A stretch of DNA of 64,000 nt. Origin: Orobanche coerulescens. Its lineage: Eukaryota > Streptophyta > Magnoliopsida > Lamiales > Orobanchaceae. A program made the translations under genes and the position numbers. Position 1 is the first letter of the stretch. Every line of letters starts with the position of its first letter. The DNA lies in contig CM065801.1 in the NCBI GenBank assembly GCA_033398695.1, forward strand, positions 101,115,170-101,179,169, read 5' to 3'. The notes below the pieces were generated by a model. That model saw only the letters and a program-made list of their open reading frames with translations, searched no databases and was not told the origin of the DNA. Shown here in pieces: positions 23,746-34,009 of the stretch.

Positions 23746-25410
23746 ATGAATCAGTCGATTTTAATCAAAACCAGATCCATAATCACAAACTTTCGAAACT
23801 GCATACCTTTTCTATCATACTCATCCTATATTCTCTTCACGGATTCATCTATGATCAATAAAGTTCATGTGTTCACGAATGAATTTGAAGATTGGAGAAT
23901 TAGAATGAAAGCACACCTGGCTGCCATGTATGAAGACATTATCTTAGTAATACAGGAAGGACCTATCACTGTCGTGAAGGTCAATACAGCTACCATAGTA
24001 TAAGGTGCGGCACATGCAGAGATGCTCGAGAAGTCCCCAGATCAGTGGACTACTGACGAGCGCAAGCGAGTGAACCTAGATAATGTTGCTAAGAATGCGT
24101 TACACTCTCGAAAAAGGCACATTCACAAAGGTAAAGAGTGTAAGACAACGAAGGAAATCTGGAAAAAACTAAAGATGATGTTGTGAGGGTACTGAGCTCT
24201 CAAAGGAAAATAAAATTTCAAAACTCACTCAGCAATTTGAATCTTTTAAAATGAAATCAATAGAAACTCTTTAGGGTCTTGATATTAGATTCACTGACGC
24301 TATCGGTGAACTTGAAGCACTGGGCAAAGTGTACTCTCATAAGGAGGAAAACCTTAAAATCTTTAGATCTACTCGATGAGACATTAAGACCACAGCTATG
24401 CATGTCTTGTGTAATCTTAATGATATATCTACATTCAACCTATTCTCTGACCTCAAAGCCTTTGAGTATGGAATAGACAGGAGAGAGAAGACCAAAGAGT
24501 CCCCCGCACTCGCCGTTGTATCCAACAGAAGACACAGTTCTGCCCTCAGTACCTCCAAAGTTGTTGGAGATGACGATGATGATGTGCTGTCACAAGATGA
24601 GATGGCACTGCTCATGCACAAATTTTGGAAGTTCTTTAGAAGTCTGGAAAGGCTCCCTAAAGACAAAAAACCTCAAACAAGGTGAGTTCAGAGTCACCAT
24701 CTTCTAGAGACTCTAACTTATGTTATAACTGCAGGAAGCCAGGATACTATGCAAAATAGATGTCCTCATCCCAAGGTACAAAATCTACCGGATGTTGAAC
24801 AACACGAAAAGAATGAAAAGCGACGTGTTTGGAGAAGCAAGCTAAAGGCACTGGTCAGGGAATCAAATGCACCGCCTATAGCAACCAAAACAAAGGAGTG
24901 CCTATAGGGTGTGACCGATAGTGACTCCTCTAATGATGAGATTAAAGATAAAGAATACATGTGCTTTATGGAAAATAAAGAAGAAGATGACGAAAGTGAT
25001 GATGCGGTGAGATCAACCTCAAATAATCCTGTCAATGCATCACATTACTTAAAAAAATATAATAAATGAGTTTAGAAACATTCAACAAGCCCGTGAGATG
25101 TTAAACCAAGAAACTCGATAGCTCCTACTTTCCAACTTGAAGCTGAAGGATGAGAATGACTTGCTAAAAATCAATTATGAAAATATGTCTTTGGATTACG
25201 AAAATAGCGAAGTCACACATGAAAAACACATGGAGTGCAGTCGTAAACTTACAAATGAATCAAATGATGTAAAATATCATAATCAAAGTAAGACAAATGA
25301 TTATGACCTTCTGGAATCCAAGATACAGCCTCTTGATAAGAGGAAAGGAGAACTCGGGACCATCCTTCAGTTGTTTGAGAAATCGTCCAGGAGGATGGAA
25401 GATATATGGA
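23746..25410 (+). pseudogene. gag: Copia host gag with zinc knuckle and coiled-coil part
   Basis: Starts MNQSILIK. FEDWRIRMKAHLAAMYEDI and later KEIWKKLK are typical of the copia Gag (UBN2-type) fold. Stops follow at 24001 and around 24184-24270. The second half (24398-24685) is open and ends with a spacer rich in Asp. One CCHC knuckle reads CYNCRKPGYY near 24716-24750, with His replaced by Tyr. A Glu/Asn/Lys-rich stretch with coiled-coil character (25137-25424) follows. The product would form the particle; this copy is dead. Confidence 0.75.
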
Positions 25411-25995
25411 TAACATGTTCATGATGAATGTGACCCAGGATATAACTCGTTCTCCAATAATGGAAAAACCAGTACGGTATTTATCAAAGGGGTGGAATCT
25501 GCTCCAAGCCCCAGGACCGAGGAGATTCTATCAACAGCATCCAGCTCCTCATTACTGGGTACAGGAACCCAAGCGCCTCTCTCGCAAGCAAGATTCCGCT
25601 CAGTTATACAACATCAGCTCTTGGAATCCAACTAGAGATCCAGGAGGCAATCAAGAAAGCACAGAAACATGGTTCCTCCCCCACATAACAACCTTACTAG
25701 AACCAAAATTCTCAATTTTACATGCATAATGGTTATGCATACAACGAATACGTGCCTGCCCCGCGTAAAGCTCACAAGAAAGGACCCAAGAAGACTAACA
25801 ACAAACCTATTGCTATAAGGCAAGTATGCGTACCAAAAGACACTACTAACCAAAGATGTACAGAACACTGGGGACCTAAATTTACTAAAATGTGTTTACA
25901 GGATATCAAGGAGGAGGACATCTGGCATTTTGACAGTGGATGTTCTCGGCACATGACAGTAGACATGAACAAACTGACAAATTACATAGATGGTA
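25411..25995 (+). pseudogene. Copia host protease start, cut by element 3
   Basis: The first part (25411-25720) is a frameshifted Pro/Gln-rich linker. From 25722 the reading is open to WHFDSGCSRHMTVD, the copia protease active site (Asp-Ser-Gly). It stops at YIDG where element 3 is inserted; the next codons of the same protein are found at 36923. Confidence 0.8.
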
Positions 25996-26150
25996 TGTAA
26001 TACCCTCGCCTTTACTATTGTATTTTCTGATTTAAAGCAAGTATTTTCGCACCATATCTGTATTGTTGTAGTAAGTATATCGACGAATTATGTCATGGTC
26101 ATTCATACTATATTAATTGTTGGGTGATATTGGGAGAATTCCATTTATGC

Positions 26151-26479
26151 TTAACGTACGTTAACCTATCTTCTTTACGTACGCTATGTACGTAGCCTTA
26201 CGTACGTAACATTCATATGTTAACGTACGTAATGCGAGAGATCCATCAACAGCCCGCCTTTCGGCGGGTGGGACCGAGCGGGGGTAGGTGGTCGGGAGTC
26301 GATCGCGACAGCCAAGTCAACGGCTATTACGTACGTAATAGCTATATATTTACGTACGTAACGATTTGCGTGTTTTAAGTCAGAAAGATCTGATGAAATT
26401 GATTACGTACGTAATGTTCATGAGATTACGTACGTAAGGTCTATAACGTACGTTAAACCCTTTCTTTAACGTACGTAAT
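26151..26479 (+). promoter_or_regulatory. CpG-motif array in U3 of element 3 (5' LTR)
   Basis: CGTACG at 26155, 26178, 26201 and 26224 (23-bp steps), then 26330 and 26353, 26406 and 26429, 26447 and 26470. Nine of ten are embedded in wider TTA-CGTACG-TAA or TTAACGTACGTTAA palindromes or close variants. The array ends 23 bp before the TATA position at 26493. Confidence 0.9.
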
Positions 26480-26492
26480 GCCGAGTTCAGGT

Positions 26493-26500
26493 TATCAAAA
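26493..26500 (+). promoter_or_regulatory. TATA position of element 3 5' LTR, mutated
   Basis: Reads TATCAAAA here but TATAAAAA at the matching place in the 3' LTR (34507). Confidence 0.5.
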
Positions 26501-28906
26501 TATGACTTGCCATTCATTTCCTACTCGACCCATTCGACCTCCCAACTGAGAAAAACGATTCCCTTCCCTGCCAACTCCGTTTCTAGCCTTTCTAACTTGT
26601 GTTGGAGCTTCAGCACTTGGTTTGTGACTTGAAGATTTGGAAATTGAAGTGTGTTCTTTGAAGTGTTGGTGTTGTTCTTCATTTTGAGGTTGGTTTCTCT
26701 TAAACTCATACTAAATCTATACTTATGATGATGTTAGCATATACACACTTCATAATGTTAGTTAAGCTAGTGTAAAACATGATAAATTAATTGAATCATG
26801 CTCAAACTAAGTGAGGATAAATATTAGGAGTATTATTATTGCTTCTTGATGTATTATAATTTCATAATATGGTTGTGTTGATAATGATAGATAAAACCGG
26901 ATTTGTAACATGATAACCGGAAGATGATTATAGTCTCAACACTAGGAACATGTTAGTAATGAAATCCTTAATGATTAGAGTTGAGAGGTACTAATCTTGT
27001 CTTGAACATTCAATTGATTCTTGAAGGTAATATAGAACCATAATTTTGGCCTCTAATCCAATACCTTTGTAATAAATTGTTGGAAGAATTATGTTAACCC
27101 TTTTGAAGATAATTTTCACAAGATGGGATGAAGTTACTTTTAGAATTCCAAGTATCCAATGATAAAACTAGGCTTTTAAATAAATTCTTCAAAAGTAAAA
27201 CAATGGATTTTGATAGAAGGAAGTTGTAATCTTCATATGCTCAAGTTAATCGATTTTGTTGTTAACTTAAAAGGATGTTAATCACTACATTAATATGTTG
27301 ATAATGTTCTTAAAAGGATTGTGTTGAATATGGTGATACAAATGCGGTAGATGAGTAGCCGAATTCCATTTCATTAGTCCGTGTGTGTCAAGAGACGTAA
27401 ATTAAGATGATGTTCTTAGTTCACTAAAAACTTAAACTTATGTTTCATATAGTAATCAGTTTTGAATGTAATCGTTGGTAAAATAATGAAGAACGTAATT
27501 AAACACAAACTTATATCGTAATCGGAAGTGCCGATGATTTGAAAAGATATTTTCACAATGTTACATTGGTAATAAACTGGACTTCAAGTATTTGACATTA
27601 ATGTTAGAATATGTGAATGAACATGATAAACATATGATGATTTATAATTGGACCATTAAAGTGATCAATAGGATAATTGATTTAGTCAAGTGAATTTATG
27701 AATATTATTTATGTAATAATACCGTTATCGTACGAATGTGTTGTTGAATGAATTACATTTCATTCAAGGTTGCTTGCTCACGTGAGTATTATTAGATGAG
27801 GATACCGTTCGTTTGATCATTCAAAGAAGGATTATTCATCTACGGAATTGAGGCAAGTTATCTTGCTTGGTTATAATGATGATTGAATTCTTGTGATTAT
27901 TATGCGTTTTGTGTGTATGAAATGTTCTGATAATCTATGATTCGTGATATGGTGATGCCCTTGATCGTATTATCGTGGTGTTGGGGTGATATACCCGAAA
28001 TTACCGTTCTTGTTACCGTTGGTCCTTTTGAGATTTGTTGACACTTCGGTGAGTCGTTCGATTCCTTGATAAAGGTGTAATTCGTTGAGTTTCGTTGTCA
28101 TGTTGTATCGTGACATCTCTGGAGTCATATCTGCGTGCCGATTGGTTATGTGTAGGATTTTTAGCCGGGCACTTGATGATCATGCATGGATGTTTTCCGC
28201 ATTTAGATCGTGCACACGAGACGTAGTTCGTGAGGCTAATTAGGCACATCGTCCCACGTATATTCTGGATTCCGTATACGGGGTGGACATGTGCACGGAC
28301 ACATTTCTGGATCGGGCGTACTGTGACGTCCATCTCGAGCCATATTATGGTCATTCGTATATTTGGTTATGTTCGACAGTTGGGACTGACTGTTTATACG
28401 CCTGCGGGGTATATTCAGTAGTCGATTGTTTTCTTTGAGATCCGTATATATATGAATTATATAATGTCATGAGAATTATTATCATGTATAGCTGACCCTG
28501 TGGTTTGGGGCGAAATACTTGTATTTGAGGACGAGGAAACGGCAAGGCACAGGAGGAGCACATTGGCGATGGAGGGATTTGAAGTATGCTATTTCGGGGG
28601 GGCCGAGTCTTTTGATGTTCGGTTATGTTTTATTATGAATTTTGATTTTACTTTGTGTCGGATGAATGTACTATACTCTGTTAGGTATTGCCCATCGTCA
28701 TATGGTCTGTACCGAATTTGGATCATGTGTACGTTTGCTCGTATTAAAGACATGTATAACTTATACTCCACATCGGGGTTTTGATAAATATTGTGGTACA
28801 GTGCCATGTTGTCAGGTTATAAATGTATATTGTGATATCGCCTGGTGGGTCCCGGTAGGGGTCCACGGCACTGTAATAGCCACCATTTTTGGGCTGTTAC
28901 AGAAGA

Positions 28907-28917
28907 TGGTATCGGAG
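28907..28917 (+). other. Element 3 primer-binding site
   Basis: TGGTATCGGAG, five bases after the LTR end, tRNA-Met type. Confidence 0.75.
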
Positions 28918-29312
28918 AGTGTTTTTTTTTCTTTTGAGTCATTGTAGAATCGAAATAGCATCAAGAAACCTTCGTGCCGCGTGTAACCTGTGCAAGCGCC
29001 TGACCCGTCGAATATGGTATGTTCTCATGAGCCATAATTTGATTACTGGCATGATATTGATGACGTATTGGTCTCTTTACTTATCTTGGCATCTTGCTAA
29101 CATGTAGTAAAATTCATCTATTTCAGGAAAACCTAAATTAATTATGTGATTGGAATTGTTTCGACTTGATGTTGAAATTGAGTGTGTAGCACCTGCGGTG
29201 CCAGTGATTCTTTACGAACTGCTTTGTTGAATATGAAATTCCCTGTTGCCATTAACTTAGCATGAATTATGATTGATAACTTGAACTGTACATGTGACTT
29301 GATTATTTCAGT
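28918..29312 (+). other. Element 3 untranslated leader
   Basis: Non-coding leader between primer-binding site and gag, homologous in part to the leaders of A and A' on the other strand. Confidence 0.6.
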
Positions 29313-30440
29313 ATGGAAAGGAACCTGAGAGGCCGTGGCAGAGGGGGACGAGGCCGCGGAAGAGGCTGAATCCCGATACCACGAGCCAACAGACGCGCGA
29401 ATGTGGAATAGAGTTCTGCAGGCAGTGATTCGCCTTCTAGGGACCAATCACACCACACTGTAGAAAATTCACGTGTCGATCCTTACACCGTGATGCAGGG
29501 CATGATGGCCCAGATGACCCAAATGGGTCAGCTGATGGAAGCTATGCAGAGGAATACTACTGGTCAACAGCAGGGGCAACAGCATCCGCTTCTGGTGCCT
29601 GGCGGGATCGTGAGCCGTATTATTAGCGACATATCACGACAGTGACCTCTGACTTTTGAAGGCTCATCCGAGCCTGCTGATATTGTACACTAGATAGAGC
29701 ATTTCGAGAAACTATTCGAGATGGTGGAGTGCCCAGAGGAAAATCGAGTTGCTGTGGCAGCCTACTACCTTAGTAAGAGTGCCCATACTTGGTGGCTTTC
29801 TGTGAGGCCTGCCGATGGCGCGAGTACATGGGAGGAATTCAAGAATCTTATGCTAGATCATTACTACCCTGCACCCCTCCGTGAAGCCAAACTTTCCGAA
29901 TTACTGAATCCCGATCCATCGGAAGACGAGGAAGTGTTAACGATTGCTGAAAAATTCCAAGCACTTCTCCCTTTTGCTACGTCAGTTGTCTGTTCGGAAG
30001 CTGATAAGATTAAATATTTCCTCAAGAGGCTTAAACGCCGAATGAGGATGCAATTACTCAATCACCACTGTACGACCCTACCGGAGTTTATAGAGAAGGC
30101 TTTGGAGTATGAACTTATTGCGAAGGAGATTTCCAAGAAGCAGCCTCAGTTTTCCAACAAGAGATCCAGGAACCAGACCCAGGGAGACGATGGCAGAGGA
30201 TGTTCAAGAAGCCCACTGTACCAAATCCTTCCGGCGGCCACCTATGGCACGAAACCGAGAACGCACTCTCGGGCAATCGGCTCACTGTCGTGTGTTATAA
30301 CCGTGGGGACCGAGGGCATATCGGCTCAGTGTGCAAGCCGTCGTTACTGTCACACTTGCGGGAAGAACGGTCATCGTGCTCGCTATTGCAGGTGGACTCG
30401 GGCGTGCTCAATAGCATCTCTTGCTCGATCTGATCTTGTT
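29313..30440 (+). pseudogene. gag: Element 3 gag
   Basis: Starts MERNLRGRGRGGRGRGRG; codon 19 is TGA (29367-29369). After further stops the capsid part is open from 29721: SKSAHTWWLSVRP, FKNLMLDHYYPAPLREAKLS, IKYFLKRLKRRMRMQL and IEKALEYELIAKEISKK. Near 30200 the natural frame shifts, holding a first knuckle (CYNRGDRGHIGSVC, Cys to Arg), and returns near 30340 for an intact second knuckle, CHTCGKNGHRARYC. Two opposite indels therefore restore the frame. The product would bind element RNA. The early stop prevents full Gag unless read through or caused by sequence error. Confidence 0.85.
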
Positions 30441-31163
30441 CGAGAACGTGCTCCTCCGTCCGCTTCTTACCAGACTACCGGAGCAAACAAAGGGATGGGT
30501 CGTGGAAATCAAGCTGGTACACCTGCTTCCGGGGTTGCAAAACCCAGAGTTTACGAGATGAAGAAAGCAGATGATCCCGAAGCCAGCATGATTGCAGGTG
30601 ATCTCAAGATCCACTCTCAGCCCGTTTGTGTTCTTTTTGATACTGGTGCTTCACACTCCTTTTTGTCTAGTTCATGTTTGAGTAGTTTGCATTTGAATCA
30701 TGTTACCGATTGTGAACCTTATGTAATTGGTCTACCCGATGGTAGAAGAATTATTGGGAGTCATGAAGTACAGAACTGTCCGATTCACATGAACAACCGT
30801 GAGTGGTTGTCCGACTTGATTGTGGTTGATTTACCTAAAGATGATGTAATCTTGGGCATCGACTGGATGGATCGTCATGATGCCGTGCTTAACGTCCGAA
30901 AGCGAATGGTGACCGTCACATCTGATGATGGCGTCGAGTGTATTTTTCGGGGTGATAATCCCATATATTCTGGGAGAGTCATCAGCGCTATGAAGGCTGT
31001 GAGATTACTGAACCAGGGATGCATTGGTTATTGGTGTTACATGACCAAGACAACTGACCGACCAGTCGAATTGGATGATATTCCAGTAGTTCGAGACTAT
31101 CCAGATGTATTTCGGAAGAGCTTCGGGACTACCCCCACAACGAGAGGTAGAATTCACCATTGA
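30441..31163 (+). pseudogene. Element 3 protease
   Basis: Same frame as the capsid and second knuckle. SMIAGDLKIHSQPVCVLFDTGASHSF contains the intact active site (Asp codon at 30639-30641), followed by YVIGLPDGRRIIGSHEV, SDLIVVDLPKDDVILGIDWM and the lead-in to RT (DYPDVF). The frame is lost by an indel just after DYPDVF near 31115, and RT continues in another frame. All catalytic residues expected for a retroviral-type protease are visible. Confidence 0.85.
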
Positions 31164-32502
31164 GTTGGAGCCGGGGCGTCCCCACTTTCGAAAGCACCAT
31201 ATCGTATGGCCGGCCGAGATGCGGGAGTTGAAAAGACAACTTGAGGAGTTAGCGAGAAAGGATATGTTCGACCCGGTGCATCCCCTTGGGGAGCGCCGGT
31301 GTTATTAAATGCGGAAGAAGGACGGATCGCTGCGTTTGTGTATTGATTACCGTGAGTTGAATAAAGTAACAATTAAGAACAAATATCCTTTACCTCGCAT
31401 CGATGATCTATTGGATCAGCTCCAGGGAGCCGCTGTATTTTCCAAGATCGACTTGAGATCCGGGTACCACCAATTACGGATTCGAGAGTCTGACGTCCCG
31501 AAGACAGCTTTTCGCACTCGCTATGGACATTATGAGTTCGTTATCATGCCATTCGGACTGACTAATGCACCCGCAGTATTCATGGAATTGATGAATCGAG
31601 TTTTTATTAATTATCTAGATCGTTTTGTAGTCATTTTTATCGACGACATCCTGATCTACTCTCGTGATCATGAGGAGCATGAGTGTCACCTCCGCCAGGT
31701 TCTCGATGCATTAAGGCGAGAACAACTCTATGGAAAATTTTCTAAGTGTGAATTCTGGATGTCTGAAGTTATTTTTCTGGGACATGTAATATCAGCAGAT
31801 GGAGTGACAGTGGACCCGCAGAAGACAGAAGCTATCCGAGACTGGCTACCTCCGAAGAACGTGAAGGAAGTTCGTAGTTTTCTGGGTCTAGCAGGCTATT
31901 ACAGACGATTCGTGGAAGGATTTTCCAAAATTACTCAACCGATGACTAATTTGTTAAGGAAAGATAAGAAGTACTTGTGGTCGGAAGCATGTCAGCAAAG
32001 TTTTGATGAACTCAAAAGTCGATTAATTTCAGCACCTGTTTTGGTTCTACCTAAAGGAACGGAAGGATTCGTGGTATATAGTGATGCATCGAGACAGGGC
32101 CTTGGCTGCGTATTAATGCAGAACGGGAAGGTGATCGCCTTTGCATCCAGACAGTTGCGCCCTTATGAGGTCAACTACCCAACTCATGATTTAGAGTTAG
32201 CAGCCGTAGTGTTTGCTTTAAAAATATGGCGCCACTATCTGTATGGAGTTACCTGCCGGATTTTTACGGACCACAAGAGCCTCAAGTATATTTTTACCCA
32301 AAAGGAGTTGAATATGAGACAAAGGAGATGGTTAGAGCTAATCAAAGACTATGATATCGAGATCCTTTATCATCCAGGCAAGGCAAACGTGGTTGTCGAT
32401 ACCTTGAGCCGCAAGACAGTGCAGGAGCAGATACTGGCTCATTTGACCGCCCAGAAGGAGTTGCAATTAGAGTTCATGAGACCAGAGATTGAGGTCTGGT
32501 AA
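31105..32502 (+). pseudogene. Element 3 reverse transcriptase-RNase H, nearly intact
   Basis: 31105-31308 carries the RT N-terminus (LPPQREVEFTIEL, MRELKRQLEELARK) with a frameshift at its end. 31309-32502 is one open frame of 397 codons: [43 protein letters not shown], the catalytic FIDD at residues 110-113 (31636-31647), [13 protein letters not shown], then RNase H with [38 protein letters not shown] and DTLSRK. It copies element RNA into cDNA and removes the template. It ends at a TAA (32500-32502) in frame with integrase. Confidence 0.9.
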
Positions 32503-33753
32503 CAACGCATTCAGGGAAAACTGTGCACGCTTGAGATTTCACCATCCCTTGATGAGATGGTCAGGACGAAACAGATGATAGACCCGTTCTTATCTAGAAT
32601 TCGAGGAGAAATCGATCAGGGGAAGGCCCATGGATTTGTGGTTCACGAGGATGGATTGATATGTTTTAAAAACCGAGTATGTGTACCAACAGACGAAGAG
32701 TTGAGGAATACTATTTTGAAGGAGGCTCATGCTACCCCGTATTCCATACACCTGGGATCGAACAAAATGTATAAGGATCTGAAGCCGTATTATTGGTGGG
32801 GTAACATGGAACGGGTGGTTGCCGAATTCATTACGAAATGTTTGACCTGTCAGCAGGTCAAGATTGAGCATCAACGACCAGCTGGCATGATGAAACCGCT
32901 TCCGATTCCCGAGTGGAAATGGGAAGACATATCGATGGATTTTATTACTATCTTGTCGACGAGCCGTCGAGGCATGAATACGATTTGGGTGATTGTGGAT
33001 CGATTGACTAAATCAGCCTACTTCTTGGAGATCAAGGATACATGGGCCCCCGAGAGATTGGCCCAGTTATTCATCAAAGAGATTGTGAGGCTGCATGGTA
33101 CCCCTAAGAGTATTGTATCAGATCATGACGGACGGTTCGTGTCGCACTTCTGGAAGGCGGTTCATCGTGCTATGGGTACGCAGTTGAACTTCAGTACGAC
33201 TTTTCATCCTCAGACCGACGGTCAGTTTGAGAGGACTATTCAGACTCTAGAGGATATGTTGAGGGCATGTGCTCTCGATTGGAAGCCCGACTGGGAAGCC
33301 CAACTACCGTTGGTAGAATTCACATACAATAACAGCTGGCATGCCTCGATCATGATGGCACCTTATGAGGCATTGTATGGTCGTCGTTGTTGGTCCCCTT
33401 TGTGTTGGGACGATTTGTCTGAATCTATTGGTACGGAACCTGATATGTTATTGGCAGCCCGCGAGAAGATTTCCCTGATCAAAAGTCGTCTATTAACGGC
33501 CCAAAGCCGCCAGAAATCATATGCAGATAATCGTCGACGACCACTCGAGTTTGAGACCGGTGACCATGTACTAGTCAAAGTATCTCCTACTAGAGGCGTT
33601 TTCCGATTCGGGAAGAGAGGCAAGTTGAGCCCAAGGTATATTGGTCCGTTCGAGATCCTGGAACGAGTAGGCGACCTAGCCTATCGTTTAGCATTACCAC
33701 CAGCTTTGAGACGGATTCACAACGTATTCCATGTATCTCAGTTAAGGAAGTAG
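32503..33753 (+). pseudogene. Element 3 integrase, domains intact
   Basis: Open from 32503 in the same frame as RT-RNase H, so one nonsense codon is the only break. From the Met at 32557: zinc-binding His58, His65, Cys95 and Cys98; catalytic Asp128 (SMDFIT), Asp189 (SDHDGRF) and Glu225 (GQFERT), giving the D-35-E spacing between the last two; GPF module with RYIGPFEILERVG; end at HNVFHVSQLRK. It joins cDNA to the chromosome. The stop at 33751-33753 comes from a short deletion relative to element A (YVADPSH), which shifts the chromodomain out of frame. Confidence 0.9.
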
Positions 33754-33974
33754 CTGACCCAAGCCACATTATTCAATTCGACGAGGTCGAAATAGCCGAT
33801 GACCATTCGTATGAAGAACGGCCTGTGCAGATACTTGAGAAAAGAATTAAACAGCTGAGGAACAAGGCGATTCCATTATTAAAACTTCAGTGGTCGAGAC
33901 ATGGAGTCGAGGAAGCTACATGGGAAACAGAAGATAGCATGCGAGAGAAATACCTCGAGATGTTTAACCCTTAG
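33750..33974 (+). pseudogene. Element 3 chromodomain, out of frame
   Basis: An open 74-codon stretch plus stop reads VADPSHIIQFDEVEIADD, YEERPVQILEKRIKQL, NKAIPLLKLQWSRHGVEEA, TWETEDSMREKYLEMFNP. This is the chromodomain tail of Tekay/Del-type chromoviruses. It is complete but begins in another frame than integrase, so it would not be attached without frame correction. Confidence 0.85.
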
Positions 33975-33992
33975 TTTCGGGGACGAAACTCC

Positions 33993-34009
33993 TTTTAAGG
34001 AGGGGAGTA
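33993..34009 (+). other. Element 3 polypurine tract
   Basis: TTTTAAGGAGGGGAGTA preceding the 3' LTR, with GGGGACGAAAC upstream as usual for this lineage. Confidence 0.8.

Larger units (their letters stand above)
25996..28901 (+). mobile_element. Element 3, 5' LTR (2906 bp)
   Basis: Starts TGTAATACCC and ends CTGTTACA. Partner at 34010-36922. The flanks are TGGTA (25991-25995) and TGGTC (36923-36927), a TSD with one mismatch; if the LTR is taken one base longer at its start the duplication ATGGT is perfect. The LTRs differ by roughly 1-2 percent by eye, so the insertion is fairly recent. R/U5 is homologous to the LTRs of element A. Confidence 0.9.
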
